DNA of 64,000 bases from Nigerium massiliense (GTDB taxonomy: Bacteria > Actinomycetota > Actinomycetes > Propionibacteriales > Propionibacteriaceae): NCBI RefSeq assembly GCF_000826085.1, contig NZ_CCYM01000002.1:682001-746000 (forward strand), read 5' to 3'. Positions 19,635 through 28,493 of the stretch are shown here, piece after piece. The notes under the pieces are model-generated. The model was not told where the DNA came from. It was given only the letters and a program-made list of their open reading frames with translations, and did not search any database. Position 1 is the stretch's first letter; each line of letters opens with the position of its first letter. A program made the position numbers and the translations under genes.

Positions 19635-21476
19635 ATGCCTCAGCTCCGCTCCCGCACCACGACCCACGGCCGCAACATGGCGGGCGCGCGCGCTCTTTGG
19701 CGCGCCGCCGGCGTCAAGGACTCCGACTTCGGCAAGCCGATCGTCGCGGTCGCGAACAGCTTCACCCAGTTCGTGCCCGGCCACGTCCACCTGAAGGACA
19801 TCGGCCAGCTGGTCGTCGAGGCCATCAACGAGGCTGGCGGCATCGGACGCGAGTTCGACACCATCGCCGTCGACGACGGCATCGCGATGGGCCACGCCGG
19901 CATGCTGTACTCGCTGCCCAGCCGCGAGGTCATCGCCGACTCGGTCGAATACATGGTCAACGCGCACGCCGCCGACGCCCTGGTGTGCATCTCGAACTGC
20001 GACAAGATCACCCCCGGCATGCTCATCGCGGCGCTGCGGCTGAACATCCCGACGGTCTTCGTCTCCGGCGGCCCCATGGAGGCCGGCAAGGCCGTGATCG
20101 TGGACGGCGAGGCCGACACCCGCCTCGACCTGATCGACGCCATGATCAAGTCCGTCGACGACAGCATCAGCGACGAGCAGATCGGCCGCATCGAGGCCAA
20201 CGCCTGCCCGACCTGCGGCTCGTGCTCGGGCATGTTCACCGCGAACTCGATGAACTGCCTGACGGAGGCGCTCGGGCTGTCGCTGCCCGGCAACGGCTCG
20301 ACGCTAGCCACCGCCGAGGCCCGTCGCGGGCTGTTCGAGCGGGCCGGCGCGCTGGTCGTCGACCTGGCCGACCGTTACTACCACCAGGACGACGAGTCGG
20401 TGCTGCCGCGCTCGGTCGCCACGAAGGCCGCGTTCGAGAACGCCATGCGCCTTGACATCGCCATGGGCGGCTCGACGAACACCGTGCTGCACATCCTCGC
20501 CGCCGCCCGCGAGGCCGGCGTCGACTTCACCCAGGACGACATCGACCGGCTCTCCCGCGAGACCCCGTGCATCTGCAAGGTCGCCCCGAACACGCACAAC
20601 TTCTACATGGAGGACGTCCACCGCGCCGGGGGCATGCCCGCCATCCTCGGCGAGCTGCACCGCGGCGGCCTGCTGGACGACTCCGTCCACTCGGTGCACG
20701 CCGACTCGTTGGCGTCCTGGCTGGACGCCTGGGACATCCGCGGGGGAAAGGCGACCGACGAGGCGGTCGAGCTGTTCCACGCGGCGCCGGGCGGCGTCCG
20801 GACGACGGAGGCGTTCAGTTCGTCCAACCGCTGGAAGACCCTCGACACCGACGCGGAGAACGGGTGCATCCACTCCGTCGAGCACGCCTACACCGCCGAC
20901 GGCGGCCTGGGCATCCTGAAGGGCAACATCGCCCCCGACGGCGCGGTGGTGAAGACCGCCGGCGTCCCCGAGCACCAGTGGGTGTTCCGCGGGCCGGCGA
21001 AGGTCGCCGAGAGCCAGGACGAGGCGGTCGAGATGATCCTCGGCGGCCAGATCGTCGAGGGCGACTGCGTCGTCGTGCGTTATGAGGGCCCCAAGGGCGG
21101 CCCCGGCATGCAGGAGATGCTGTACCCGACGTCCTACCTCAAGGGCGTGGGGCTCGGCCCGAAGTGCGCGCTGATCACCGACGGACGCTTCTCGGGCGGC
21201 TCATCGGGCTTGTCCCTCGGTCACATCTCCCCGGAGGCCGCGGCGGGCGGCGCGATCGGGCTCATCGAGGACGGCGACATCGTCTCGATCAACATCCCCG
21301 AGCGCACCATCGACATCGAGGTGGACGACGCCGAGCTGGCGCGCCGCCGGGCCGAGCGGGACAGGATCGGCTGGAAGCCGAAGTCCCGCGAGCGTCAGGT
21401 CAGCAACGCGCTGAAGATCTACGCGTCGCTGGCCCTGTCGGCCGACAAGGGGGCCGCTCGGCGTCAGCTCGACTGA
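19635..21476 (+). CDS. ilvD: Dihydroxy-acid dehydratase
   Basis: A 613-residue enzyme matching IlvD over its whole length (E. coli IlvD is 616). The start is 19635, after GGAAAGGA. Iron-sulfur cysteines are in CISNCDK and [11 protein letters not shown], and GGSTNTVLH and GPKGGPGM are family motifs. It dehydrates dihydroxy-isovalerate and dihydroxy-methylvalerate in branched-chain amino-acid synthesis. It stands alone, and its 3' end overlaps the convergent thiE by 13 bases. A TAGCCT -10-like box is at 19601-19606. Confidence 0.97.
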   Translation: MPQLRSRTTTHGRNMAGARALWRAAGVKDSDFGKPIVAVANSFTQFVPGHVHLKDIGQLVVEAINEAGGIGREFDTIAVDDGIAMGHAGMLYSLPSREVIADSVEYMVNAHAADALVCISNCDKITPGMLIAALRLNIPTVFVSGGPMEAGKAVIVDGEADTRLDLIDAMIKSVDDSISDEQIGRIEANACPTCGSCSGMFTANSMNCLTEALGLSLPGNGSTLATAEARRGLFERAGALVVDLADRYYHQDDESVLPRSVATKAAFENAMRLDIAMGGSTNTVLHILAAAREAGVDFTQDDIDRLSRETPCICKVAPNTHNFYMEDVHRAGGMPAILGELHRGGLLDDSVHSVHADSLASWLDAWDIRGGKATDEAVELFHAAPGGVRTTEAFSSSNRWKTLDTDAENGCIHSVEHAYTADGGLGILKGNIAPDGAVVKTAGVPEHQWVFRGPAKVAESQDEAVEMILGGQIVEGDCVVVRYEGPKGGPGMQEMLYPTSYLKGVGLGPKCALITDGRFSGGSSGLSLGHISPEAAAGGAIGLIEDGDIVSINIPERTIDIEVDDAELARRRAERDRIGWKPKSRERQVSNALKIYASLALSADKGAARRQLD

Positions 21477-22135
21477 GCCGTAGCGGCCGACCAGCTCTCC
21501 AGGCAACGCCGGACGAGGCCCTCGGGGTCGTCCGCGGCCATGATGGAGCGCACCATCGCCACCCCGGCGACGCCGGTGGCCGAGAGCGCGGGGACGTCCT
21601 CGGGGCGCACGTCGCCGATGGCCACGATCGGCATCCTCGCGATGGCGACCAGCGCCGGGTAGCCGGCCAGGCCGAGCGGCGGGCGTCCGGAATCCTTCGT
21701 CGGGGTCGGGCGGAACGGGCCCGCGCCCACGTAGTCGATGACGTCGGCGACCTCGTTGGCCTCCTCCACCAGCGCGAGCGTGCCGGTCGTCCACCCGATG
21801 ACCGCCGTGGGGCCGAGCAGCGCGCGGGCCTCCCGCACCGGCAGGTCGTCGCGCCCCAGGTGGACGCCGTGGACGGGCAACCCGTCGTCCATCGCCCTCT
21901 TCGCCGCATCCACGTCGTCGTCCACCAGCACCCGGGTGGACGGCCGGGCGGCCGCGACCGCCTCCGCCACCCGCGCCAACAGGTCGAAGCGCTCGGCTGA
22001 CGAGGCGTCCTTGAGCCGCACCTGGACGACGCCCGCGCCGCCCCGCGCCGCCGCCGCGGCCACCTCGACCGTGCGGTCCCCACCCCCGGACGTCACCAGG
22101 TAGACCCGGTAGTCGATGCCCTCGCTCAGCCCCAT
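21464..22135 (-). CDS. thiE: Thiamine-phosphate synthase
   Basis: A 223-residue TIM-barrel protein. VVQVRLKD is the phosphate/substrate-binding motif, [18 protein letters not shown] and [12 protein letters not shown] match the pyrophosphate and thiazole-phosphate sites, and VVAIGDV-like VAIGDVRPE closes the barrel. It joins HMP-pyrophosphate to thiazole phosphate. The ATG at 22135 lies inside the thiM 3' end (ten-base overlap), so thiM and thiE are translationally coupled. The gene belongs to the TPP-riboswitch operon. Confidence 0.92.
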   Translation of the reverse strand: MGLSEGIDYRVYLVTSGGGDRTVEVAAAAARGGAGVVQVRLKDASSAERFDLLARVAEAVAAARPSTRVLVDDDVDAAKRAMDDGLPVHGVHLGRDDLPVREARALLGPTAVIGWTTGTLALVEEANEVADVIDYVGAGPFRPTPTKDSGRPPLGLAGYPALVAIARMPIVAIGDVRPEDVPALSATGVAGVAMVRSIMAADDPEGLVRRCLESWSAATAQSS

Positions 22136-22923
22136 CGCAATCCCTCCTCGATCTCGCCCGGCCCGACCAGGGCCAGCTCGTCCAGCAACGCGACCTTGAA
22201 GCTGCCGGGTCCGCGCGCGGACGCCGCGGCCCGTTCGGCGGCGATCGACAGCCACGCGGTCGCCGCGACGGCAGCGGTGAGCGGGTCGACCACCACCGTG
22301 CACGCCGCGGTGAGCCCACCCAGCACACAGCCCGTGCCGGTCACCCTCGTCAGCAACGGGTCTCCGTTGGCCAGCCGGACCGTCCGGCTTCCATCGGTGA
22401 GCGCGTCCACCGCCCCCGAGACGGCCACCACGGTGCCGTGCCGCTCGGCCAGCTGTTCGGCGGCGCCGACCGCGTCGTCCGAACCGGCCACCGAGTCGGC
22501 GCCGCGGCCGCCCTGTCCGCCGCTCGCCAGCACCAGCGCCTCCGACGCGTTCCCTCTGACCACCGCGGGTCGCTGGTGCAGCAGCGCGTGCGCCAGCGGC
22601 GTCCGCACCGGGGCGCGTCCGATCGCGGCCGGGTCGAGCACCCACGGCTGGTTGCGCAGCCGTGCGGCCGAGACCGTCGGCGGGATCGCGGCCGCCACGT
22701 CGGTCGACAGGACGCCCAGGTTGATCAGCAGAGCGTCCGCCACCGCGTTGACTGCGGGCGCCTCGTCGACCGTGTCGGTCATCATCGGCGTCGCCCCGGC
22801 GGCGAGCATCGCGTCGGCGACGAAATTCATCGAGACTGTCGCGGTGAGGCAGTGCACCAGCGGCTGGCGGGCGCGGACGTCGTCGAGCACCGCGGCGACG
22901 GCGGACCGGCTGAGGGCGGTCAC
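22126..22923 (-). CDS. thiM: Hydroxyethylthiazole kinase
   Basis: A 265-residue protein with the ThiM hallmarks: QPLVHCLTATVSMNFVAD near residue 18, PWVLDPAAIG, VVRGNASEALVLA, and the phosphate-binding GTGCVLGGLTAA. It phosphorylates the thiazole alcohol for ThiE (salvage). The GTG start at 22923 is preceded by AGGAG and overlaps the stop of the upstream transporter (GTGA). The chain transporter-thiM-thiE suggests salvage of an imported thiazole or thiamine breakdown product. Confidence 0.93.
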   Translation of the reverse strand: MTALSRSAVAAVLDDVRARQPLVHCLTATVSMNFVADAMLAAGATPMMTDTVDEAPAVNAVADALLINLGVLSTDVAAAIPPTVSAARLRNQPWVLDPAAIGRAPVRTPLAHALLHQRPAVVRGNASEALVLASGGQGGRGADSVAGSDDAVGAAEQLAERHGTVVAVSGAVDALTDGSRTVRLANGDPLLTRVTGTGCVLGGLTAACTVVVDPLTAAVAATAWLSIAAERAAASARGPGSFKVALLDELALVGPGEIEEGLRWG

Positions 22924-24362
22924 AGGGTCTCCTGGTCGGGGCGGCGGCGGGACGGCGAGGCCACGCGGCCCAGGTTCTCCCCCGCCGGGACCTCCTGGCG
23001 CCCGGCGACGGCCTCGAGCTCGTCGTCGATCTCGGCGGCCGACAGCCGCGGCCCGAGCGCACCGCCGGCCGCCACCAGCATGCCACCGAGCGCGATGAGC
23101 GCCATCGGCGCCCCTTGATGCCCCAGCCACGACCCCAGCAGCGGCAGGTACGCCGGGTACAGCGCCGGCACGACGATCGACAGCGAGTACGCGGTGCCGT
23201 ACGCGGTCGCGCGCACCCGCGCCGGGAACCGCTCGTTGATGTAGGCGCCGACGGGCCCGTAGGCCGCGACGGTGATCACCTGCAGCACGGCGGCCGCCAG
23301 ACCGGCGGTCAGCGCCGTGTGCGCCGACCCGGTGATCCACCACCACACGAGCGGACCGCCGAGCGCGGCCAGCAGGCCCCAGCCGACGAACAGCCGCCGG
23401 CGACCCGTGCGCGTCGACCAATGGCCGGCGAACGCCATCGCGATCGCCTGCGCCACGGACGCGATGCCCATCGCCAGCGCGGCGCCGCCAGAGCCGAGGC
23501 CGGCGTCGGTGGCGAGGCGTCCGGTCAGCACGATGACGGTCATGTTGGTGAGCAACCACAGCCCGCTCATCAGGGCGAACACCTGCCAGAACTGGCCGGC
23601 GTAGCGGCCGAAGACCACCGTGAGCAGACCTTGGCGCCCCGGCCCCGCGTCCGCCGCCACGACCGCCGGAAGCGGACGATGCACGACCGGGGCGTCCGCG
23701 ACCCGCCGCGTGTAGTAGGCCAGCATGATCAGGGACGCCGTGCCGCCCGCCGCGAACGAGAGCCGCCAGCCCCAGGCCGCGTACGCGTCCGGCCCGAGCA
23801 GCGCCAGGAGTCCGACCGTGACGAAGGCGATCGTCGCCTGGGCGCACGGGGCCATCGACATGATCACGCCGGAGACCAGGCCGCGGCGCCGCGGGGCCGA
23901 CCACTCCATGGCCAACGGGATGGCCGACGTGTATTCGCCGGCCAGGAACACCCCGCCGAGGAACCGCAACGCGATCACCGCCGCCATGGTGCCCCAGCCG
24001 AGCACGTCGTGGCTGGGCACCAGCGCGATGAGCCACGTGCAGGCGGCCGTGCCGGCGATGGCGACGCGGGTGGTGCTGGTGCGGCCGACGGCGTCCGAGA
24101 TACGGCCGAAGATCATGGCTCCCAGCGGACGCCCGATGAGGGTGGCCATGACGACCAGCGCGACGGACGACGCCGCCGCGTCCTGGCCCGCGAGCAGCGG
24201 CAACGCGGGGCCGAGCGCCGTGACCGGCAGGAAGATGTTCAGCTGGTCGACGTAGTTTCCGGCGACGCCGCCGCGCACCGCTGCGCGTCCGGACGGCGGC
24301 AGACCGGGGACAAGACTGAGCCCGCGCTCCGCGGGCAACGACGAGACGTTCGAGGTGGGCAC
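22920..24362 (-). CDS. MHS-type MFS transporter under TPP riboswitch control, probable thiamine-precursor importer
   Basis: A 480-residue MFS protein of the metabolite:H+ symporter type: twelve hydrophobic helices, GNYVDQLNIFLPV in helix 1, GRPLGAMIFGRISDAVGRTST in loop 2-3, and FLGGVFLAGEYTSAIPLAMEW in helix 4. The GTG start at 24362 is immediately behind a TPP aptamer, and the gene is overlapped by thiM. Riboswitch control plus co-translation with thiM supports import of the thiazole alcohol, thiamine or a related precursor. MHS members usually carry organic acids or osmolytes, so this would be an unusual use of the family. Confidence 0.8.
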   Translation of the reverse strand: MPTSNVSSLPAERGLSLVPGLPPSGRAAVRGGVAGNYVDQLNIFLPVTALGPALPLLAGQDAAASSVALVVMATLIGRPLGAMIFGRISDAVGRTSTTRVAIAGTAACTWLIALVPSHDVLGWGTMAAVIALRFLGGVFLAGEYTSAIPLAMEWSAPRRRGLVSGVIMSMAPCAQATIAFVTVGLLALLGPDAYAAWGWRLSFAAGGTASLIMLAYYTRRVADAPVVHRPLPAVVAADAGPGRQGLLTVVFGRYAGQFWQVFALMSGLWLLTNMTVIVLTGRLATDAGLGSGGAALAMGIASVAQAIAMAFAGHWSTRTGRRRLFVGWGLLAALGGPLVWWWITGSAHTALTAGLAAAVLQVITVAAYGPVGAYINERFPARVRATAYGTAYSLSIVVPALYPAYLPLLGSWLGHQGAPMALIALGGMLVAAGGALGPRLSAAEIDDELEAVAGRQEVPAGENLGRVASPSRRRPDQETL

Positions 24363-24455
24363 TGCGCTCCCTTCGCCGGCATGACCCGGACAGGTTCGGA
24401 CGGTCCAGGCCGCTGCAGCCTGTTCTCAGCCCCTGCGGGGGCTCCCGTGTGTGCC
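24363..24455 (-). promoter_or_regulatory. TPP riboswitch (THI element)
   Basis: Read on the minus strand, it contains the conserved THI-box blocks in order: ACGGGAGCCCC, GGGGCTGAGA, GACCGTCC, GAACCTG, CCGGGTCATGCCGG and CGAAGGGAG. The terminal stem can use GGCAC (24451-24455) paired with GUGCC, which contains the GTG start of the transporter, and AAGGGAG carries the likely ribosome-binding site. TPP binding would therefore hide the start region, giving translational repression. Confidence 0.93.
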
Positions 24456-24547
24456 GCCGATGTTAGCGAGCCTCGGCCGGTGTGCCCACCCCCCGGTCAG
24501 AACGTGGCCGTCGACAGCCGCGAGAAAACGTGCTCACAATGGCGCCC

Positions 24548-25360
24548 ATGACCCCACCACCCGTGGCCCTCACCATCGCGGGCACCGATCCCTCCGGCGG
24601 TGCCGGCATCCAGGCCGACCTCAAGACGTTCAGCGCGCTGGGCGCGTTCGGCACCAGCGTGATCGCCGCACTGGTCGCGCAGAACACCCAAGGCGTCCAG
24701 GTCGTCCATCAGGTGCCGGCCGACTTCGTCGAGACCCAGCTGGCGAACCTCGCCTCGGACGTCCGCATCGACGCGGTCAAGATCGGCATGCTCGGCTCGA
24801 GCGAGGTCGCCGACGTCGTCGCCGAGTTCCTGGCCACGCTGCCGAGCGAGACACCGGTGGTGCTCGACCCCGTGCTGGTCGCGACCTCGGGCGACTCGCT
24901 GGCCGGAGAAGGCGTCCTCGACAAGATGCGCGGCCTCCTGGCCAGGGCGGACGCGGTGACGCCGAACATCCCCGAAGCGGCGGCGCTGTCGGGCCTACCC
25001 GAGGCGGCGAGCCCGGAGACCATGGCCGCGCAGGCTCGCCGGATCCGCGAGCTCGGCGCCCGCGGGGTGCTGCTCAAGGGCGGTCACCTCGACGGCGACA
25101 CGGTCTCCGACCTCTGGCTGGCCGATTCCGGCGAGCACTGGCTCACCCAGGACCGCATCCACACCAAGAACACCCACGGGACCGGCTGCACGCTGTCGTC
25201 GGCGATCGCGGCGCTGCGCCCGCAGCGCGACGACTGGCTCAGCGCCGTCACCGACGCCCACGCCTACGTCCGCGACGCCCTGGCCGCGGCCGACACCCTG
25301 GACGTCGGCAAGGGACACGGACCCGTGCACCACTTCCACCGCTGGTGGCCGGCCGGCTGA
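24548..25360 (+). CDS. thiD: Hydroxymethylpyrimidine/phosphomethylpyrimidine kinase
   Basis: A 270-residue ribokinase-fold enzyme: [22 protein letters not shown] at the N-terminus (in two overlapping motifs), [35 protein letters not shown], and the anion-hole [14 protein letters not shown]. It makes HMP-pyrophosphate for ThiE. The start at 24548 is favoured because CACAAT ends seven bases upstream (leaderless) and no ribosome-binding site is seen; an ATG at 24539 is the alternative. It is divergent from the riboswitch-controlled operon and has no THI box of its own in the visible gap. Confidence 0.93.
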   Translation: MTPPPVALTIAGTDPSGGAGIQADLKTFSALGAFGTSVIAALVAQNTQGVQVVHQVPADFVETQLANLASDVRIDAVKIGMLGSSEVADVVAEFLATLPSETPVVLDPVLVATSGDSLAGEGVLDKMRGLLARADAVTPNIPEAAALSGLPEAASPETMAAQARRIRELGARGVLLKGGHLDGDTVSDLWLADSGEHWLTQDRIHTKNTHGTGCTLSSAIAALRPQRDDWLSAVTDAHAYVRDALAAADTLDVGKGHGPVHHFHRWWPAG

Positions 25361-25384
25361 CCCGGCGGACGTCCTCGCCCGCAG

Positions 25385-25798
25385 TCAGACGGTCGCTGAC
25401 GGACGGCTCACGCCGGGCTTGCGGAAGGCGAGCGTCACCAGCGCGACGGCGTCCAGCAAGAAGACGAAGCCCAGCAGGATGTGCACCATCGTGACGCTCA
25501 TCTCGCCGAGCGCGAATTGGATCAGGCCGATCACCGGAACGCTCACCGCGTGCATGAACAGGCCCTTGTTGCCCGAGCGGCGCGACCACAGGAACGCGGC
25601 GACGGCAGCGACGACGCTGGTCACCAGCGCGATCATCGCGACGATGGAGTGCCAGTGAAAGGACGGCGCCGTCCGCAGGTACAGGCCCAGCACGGCCTGC
25701 ACGATCGAGGCGATCGCGGTGATCAGCGCGAAGACGCGCAGGGTGATCAGGACGCCGTTGGCGGACGACGGGGCGGGGGACGTTTCAGCAGAAGCCAT
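25385..25798 (-). CDS. Small four-helix membrane protein, hypothetical
   Basis: The 137-residue protein has four hydrophobic segments (about residues 17-40, 48-72, 80-100, 104-126) with two His in FHWHSIVAMI and others in FMHAV and MVHILLG. The pattern resembles small haem-binding or DoxX/cytochrome b561-like integral membrane proteins, but there is no firm family match. Start: TAGGGT lies six bases before ATG, indicating a leaderless transcript. It is convergent with thiD. Confidence 0.6.
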   Translation of the reverse strand: MASAETSPAPSSANGVLITLRVFALITAIASIVQAVLGLYLRTAPSFHWHSIVAMIALVTSVVAAVAAFLWSRRSGNKGLFMHAVSVPVIGLIQFALGEMSVTMVHILLGFVFLLDAVALVTLAFRKPGVSRPSATV

Positions 25799-25849
25799 GC
25801 CGCCACCCTACCGAGGACGCCTGCCCGACCCCGCGCGGCCCGTTACGCG

Positions 25850-26482
25850 TTACGGGGCGAGCCGGTCGCGGCGCCAGCCGTCGCCTTCGCGGCTGTAGCG
25901 CAGCCGGTCGTGGAGCCGGCTCGGCCGTCCCTGCCAGAACTCGACCACCGACGGCGTGAGCACGTACCCGCCCCAATGCTCCGGACGCGGCGGGTTGTCC
26001 CCGAACCGCTCCGACGCCGCCTTCTCCGCCTCGGCGATCACCGAACGCGACGCGATCACCTGCGACTGCGGGGACGCGATCGCGCCGATACGGCTGCCCA
26101 GCGGCCGCTTGGCGAAGTAGTGGTCGGACTCGGCGGCGGGCACCTTGGAGACCTGTCCCTCGAAGCGCACCTGCCGCTCCATGTCGACCCAATGGAACAG
26201 AAGCGCCGCGTTCGGGTTCGCGGCCAGCTCCCGGCCCTTGCGGGAGTCGTAGTTGGTGAAGAACACCAGGCCGCGCTCGTCGTAGTCCTTCAGCAGCACG
26301 ATGCGGGCGGACGGTCGGCCACCGTCGCCCACGGTGGCGAGCGTCATGGCGTTCGGCTCGGGCATCTGGGCGGCGACGGCCTCGTTCAGCCAGCGATCGA
26401 ACTGCTCGAGCGGGTCAGCGGCAGCGCTGCCCTCGTCCAGTTCGCCCGACTCGTAGTTCCTGCGCATGTTCGAGACGTCCAT
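25850..26482 (-). CDS. pdxH: Pyridoxamine 5'-phosphate oxidase
   Basis: A 210-residue FMN enzyme matching PdxH in length and motifs: [12 protein letters not shown] near the start, [29 protein letters not shown] (split here as [11 protein letters not shown] and [15 protein letters not shown]), and the C-terminal WGGYVLTP and [16 protein letters not shown] typical of the family. It oxidises PNP/PMP to PLP. Start 26482 is supported by TAGGCT seven bases upstream; an upstream in-frame codon at 26515 would lie in the promoter. Confidence 0.95.
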   Translation of the reverse strand: MDVSNMRRNYESGELDEGSAAADPLEQFDRWLNEAVAAQMPEPNAMTLATVGDGGRPSARIVLLKDYDERGLVFFTNYDSRKGRELAANPNAALLFHWVDMERQVRFEGQVSKVPAAESDHYFAKRPLGSRIGAIASPQSQVIASRSVIAEAEKAASERFGDNPPRPEHWGGYVLTPSVVEFWQGRPSRLHDRLRYSREGDGWRRDRLAP

Positions 26483-26553
26483 GGCGCTCAGCCTAGTGCC
26501 GGCCGGGACGCCCAACTGGCCCCCGCTCTGAGGCGTCCGCCATACTGCGTTCC

Positions 26554-28065
26554 ATGTCCAGGTCCGTTCAGCACACGGTGCTCGCCACGACGAACAGCGA
26601 ATCCTTCCGGTCGCTGACCGCGCCGACGACCACCCGCGAGGAGCGCTACCGCCTCGGGCGCGACCTGCGCGAGATCGTCCCGGTGAAGTCGCTCGGCACG
26701 TGGAAGGCGACCTCGCATCGCCGCTCGCCGGTCGACCTCATCGAGGAGTCGCACACGGGACGCATCCCCGAGCTGATCCCGATCAGGGTGGGCCGCATGG
26801 TCTCCTCCCCCTACGGCTTCCTGCGCGGCGCCGCTGTCGTGCAGGCGGCCGACTCGGCGTTCCTGCCGTCCACCGGCATCACCCCGATCAGCTGCGGCGA
26901 TTCCCACCTGGGCAACTTCGGTTTCTATCGCTCCCCCGAGGGCGAGCAGGTCATCGACCTGAACGACTTCGACGAGGCGCACCCGGGGCCCTGGGAGTGG
27001 GACGTCCGACGCCTCACCGCCTCGGTCTACGTGGCCGGGCGGGAGAACGGCTACAAGGAGGACGAGTGCGCGGACGCCGTCCGCACCTGCGTCCACGCCT
27101 ACCGCGACGAGATGGTCTTCCTCGCCGACCAGCCGCTTTTCGCCCGCTCGTTCAACCGCCTCGACACCGATCGGCTCAGCGAGACCGTCACCGAGAAGGG
27201 GCTCCGCCAGGAGATGAAGCGCGCGCTCAAGCAGGCGCGCAAGCGGACGTCCGATCGGGCGCTGCCCAAGTTCACCGACGAGACGGAGAACGGTGAGCGC
27301 CGCATCATCGAGGACAGGCCGCTCATCACGCGCCTGAGCGAGGCCGAGTACAACGCCGTCGCCACCGCTCTCGACAACTACCTCGACACCCTCGCCCCGC
27401 ACTGGCGCCGCGTCGTCGGTGGCTACACGCTCGTCGACATCGCGCACAAGGTGGTCGGCGTCGGCTCCGTCGGGCTGCGTGCCTACGTGGCCCTTCTCGA
27501 GGGGTCCTCGCCCGAGGACGTGCTGTTCCTGCAACTCAAACAGGCCCGCCGCTCGGTGCTGGCCCGCTACGTGCACGGCGAGGCGGCGCTCCACGAGCAC
27601 CAGGGTCAGCGCGTCGTCGAGTACCAGCAAGCCCTGCAGACCGTGAGCGACCCCCTGCTCGGCTGGACGTCCGTCGAGCTCCCCGAGGGCACCCCGTTAC
27701 AGAGCGCCGACGGCACCGTCAGCACGCAACCGACGCGCATGGACCTTTACGTCCGGCAGTTCCGCAACATGAAGGGCACCGTGCCGCTGGACAACATCAG
27801 CGCCGAGGGCCTCACCGACTACGCCGGCATCGTCGGTCACCTGCTCGCCAAGGGCCACGCCCGGACGTCGGGCGCGTCGATGGTCGCCGGCTACCTGGGC
27901 AAGGCGAACGCGGCGGCCGACGCGTTCGCCAGGTTCGCCCGGCTCTACGCCGACCAGACGGAAGCCGACCACGCCGAGTTCCTCGCGGCGGCCAAGTCGG
28001 GACGGCTGCCGATCGAGCCGTCCGCGCTGGAGAACATGGGGTCCGCGTTCCGCCCGGGCGGCTGA
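26554..28065 (+). CDS. DUF2252 family protein
   Basis: A 503-residue protein with the DUF2252 pattern: VRIGRM-like [32 protein letters not shown] and [20 protein letters not shown], which resemble the catalytic and metal-binding segments of kinase-like folds (GD-H-N-GN and D-ND-FDE), then LKQARRSVL and [10 protein letters not shown] in the C-terminal half. Function is not established. The start is seven bases after CATACT, suggesting a leaderless transcript. It is divergent from pdxH. Confidence 0.85.
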   Translation: MSRSVQHTVLATTNSESFRSLTAPTTTREERYRLGRDLREIVPVKSLGTWKATSHRRSPVDLIEESHTGRIPELIPIRVGRMVSSPYGFLRGAAVVQAADSAFLPSTGITPISCGDSHLGNFGFYRSPEGEQVIDLNDFDEAHPGPWEWDVRRLTASVYVAGRENGYKEDECADAVRTCVHAYRDEMVFLADQPLFARSFNRLDTDRLSETVTEKGLRQEMKRALKQARKRTSDRALPKFTDETENGERRIIEDRPLITRLSEAEYNAVATALDNYLDTLAPHWRRVVGGYTLVDIAHKVVGVGSVGLRAYVALLEGSSPEDVLFLQLKQARRSVLARYVHGEAALHEHQGQRVVEYQQALQTVSDPLLGWTSVELPEGTPLQSADGTVSTQPTRMDLYVRQFRNMKGTVPLDNISAEGLTDYAGIVGHLLAKGHARTSGASMVAGYLGKANAAADAFARFARLYADQTEADHAEFLAAAKSGRLPIEPSALENMGSAFRPGG

Positions 28066-28493
28066 GACTGCACCGTGATCGGGGCGGCTGCCCGGCGCGG
28101 ATATCGGCAACTCTTTGCATGAGAAAACACTCATGAGTCGTGTTCGCGGGAATCACGCGGTCGCGCGCACGCCGTCTGCCTCCGGTCAGTTTTGCGAGGA
28201 TGGTGCGTTTCCGCTGGTCACCACAGGGATGAATAGGCATGGGAGCCCGGCGCATAACCTCGCACTCAGCGACGATTGATGGCCACATTATCCCCGGGAT
28301 CGGACGCCTTTTCCGGCAAAATCTACCGTCAGCGGGCCAGTCACCCGGGCAGGGGACCAATCTTTCACACCCTCCGTGATAAATTTGGTCACGACCTGGG
28401 GGATTGCGTGCTGACCACACGCGTCTTGCGTACTGACCATGCGCTGATCACATTTTCTCATCTCCCCTGGGCTTGACTGAGGGGGGAACTCAG
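28066..28493. promoter_or_regulatory. Regulatory region upstream of the Pls-like NRPS operon
   Basis: 428 bases with lower G+C than the surroundings and no supported gene. It holds: a 6-bp dyad CATGAG/CTCATG at 28118-28135 overlapping the palindrome ACTCATGAGT (28129-28138); an imperfect 19-base palindrome CGTGATAAATTTGGTCACG at 28375-28393; and three CTGAYCA direct repeats at 28411, 28433 and 28444, spaced 22 and 11 bases. The density of sites suggests complex control of the operon. Confidence 0.6.
28411..28450 (+). repeat. Helically phased CTGACCA direct repeats
   Basis: CTGACCA at 28411, CTGACCA at 28433, CTGATCA at 28444. Spacings of 22 and 11 bases put them on one face of the helix, as in OmpR/PhoB-type response-regulator boxes. 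They end 43 bases before the NRPS start. Binding protein unknown. Confidence 0.45.

Noticed and set aside
22126..24036. A long open frame joining the thiM frame with upstream sequence
   Set aside because: The part above 22923 is the out-of-frame shadow of the MFS transporter; ThiM homology begins just after the GTG at 22923 with its own ribosome-binding site.
28375..28393. CRP-like site GTGA...TCAC
   Set aside because: Spacing between half-sites is 9, not 6, so it does not fit the CRP consensus; reported only as a generic palindrome.
28276..28476. A 66-codon open frame upstream of the Pls operon
   Set aside because: No ribosome-binding site, no family features, and it overlaps the palindrome and direct repeats; more likely regulatory DNA.
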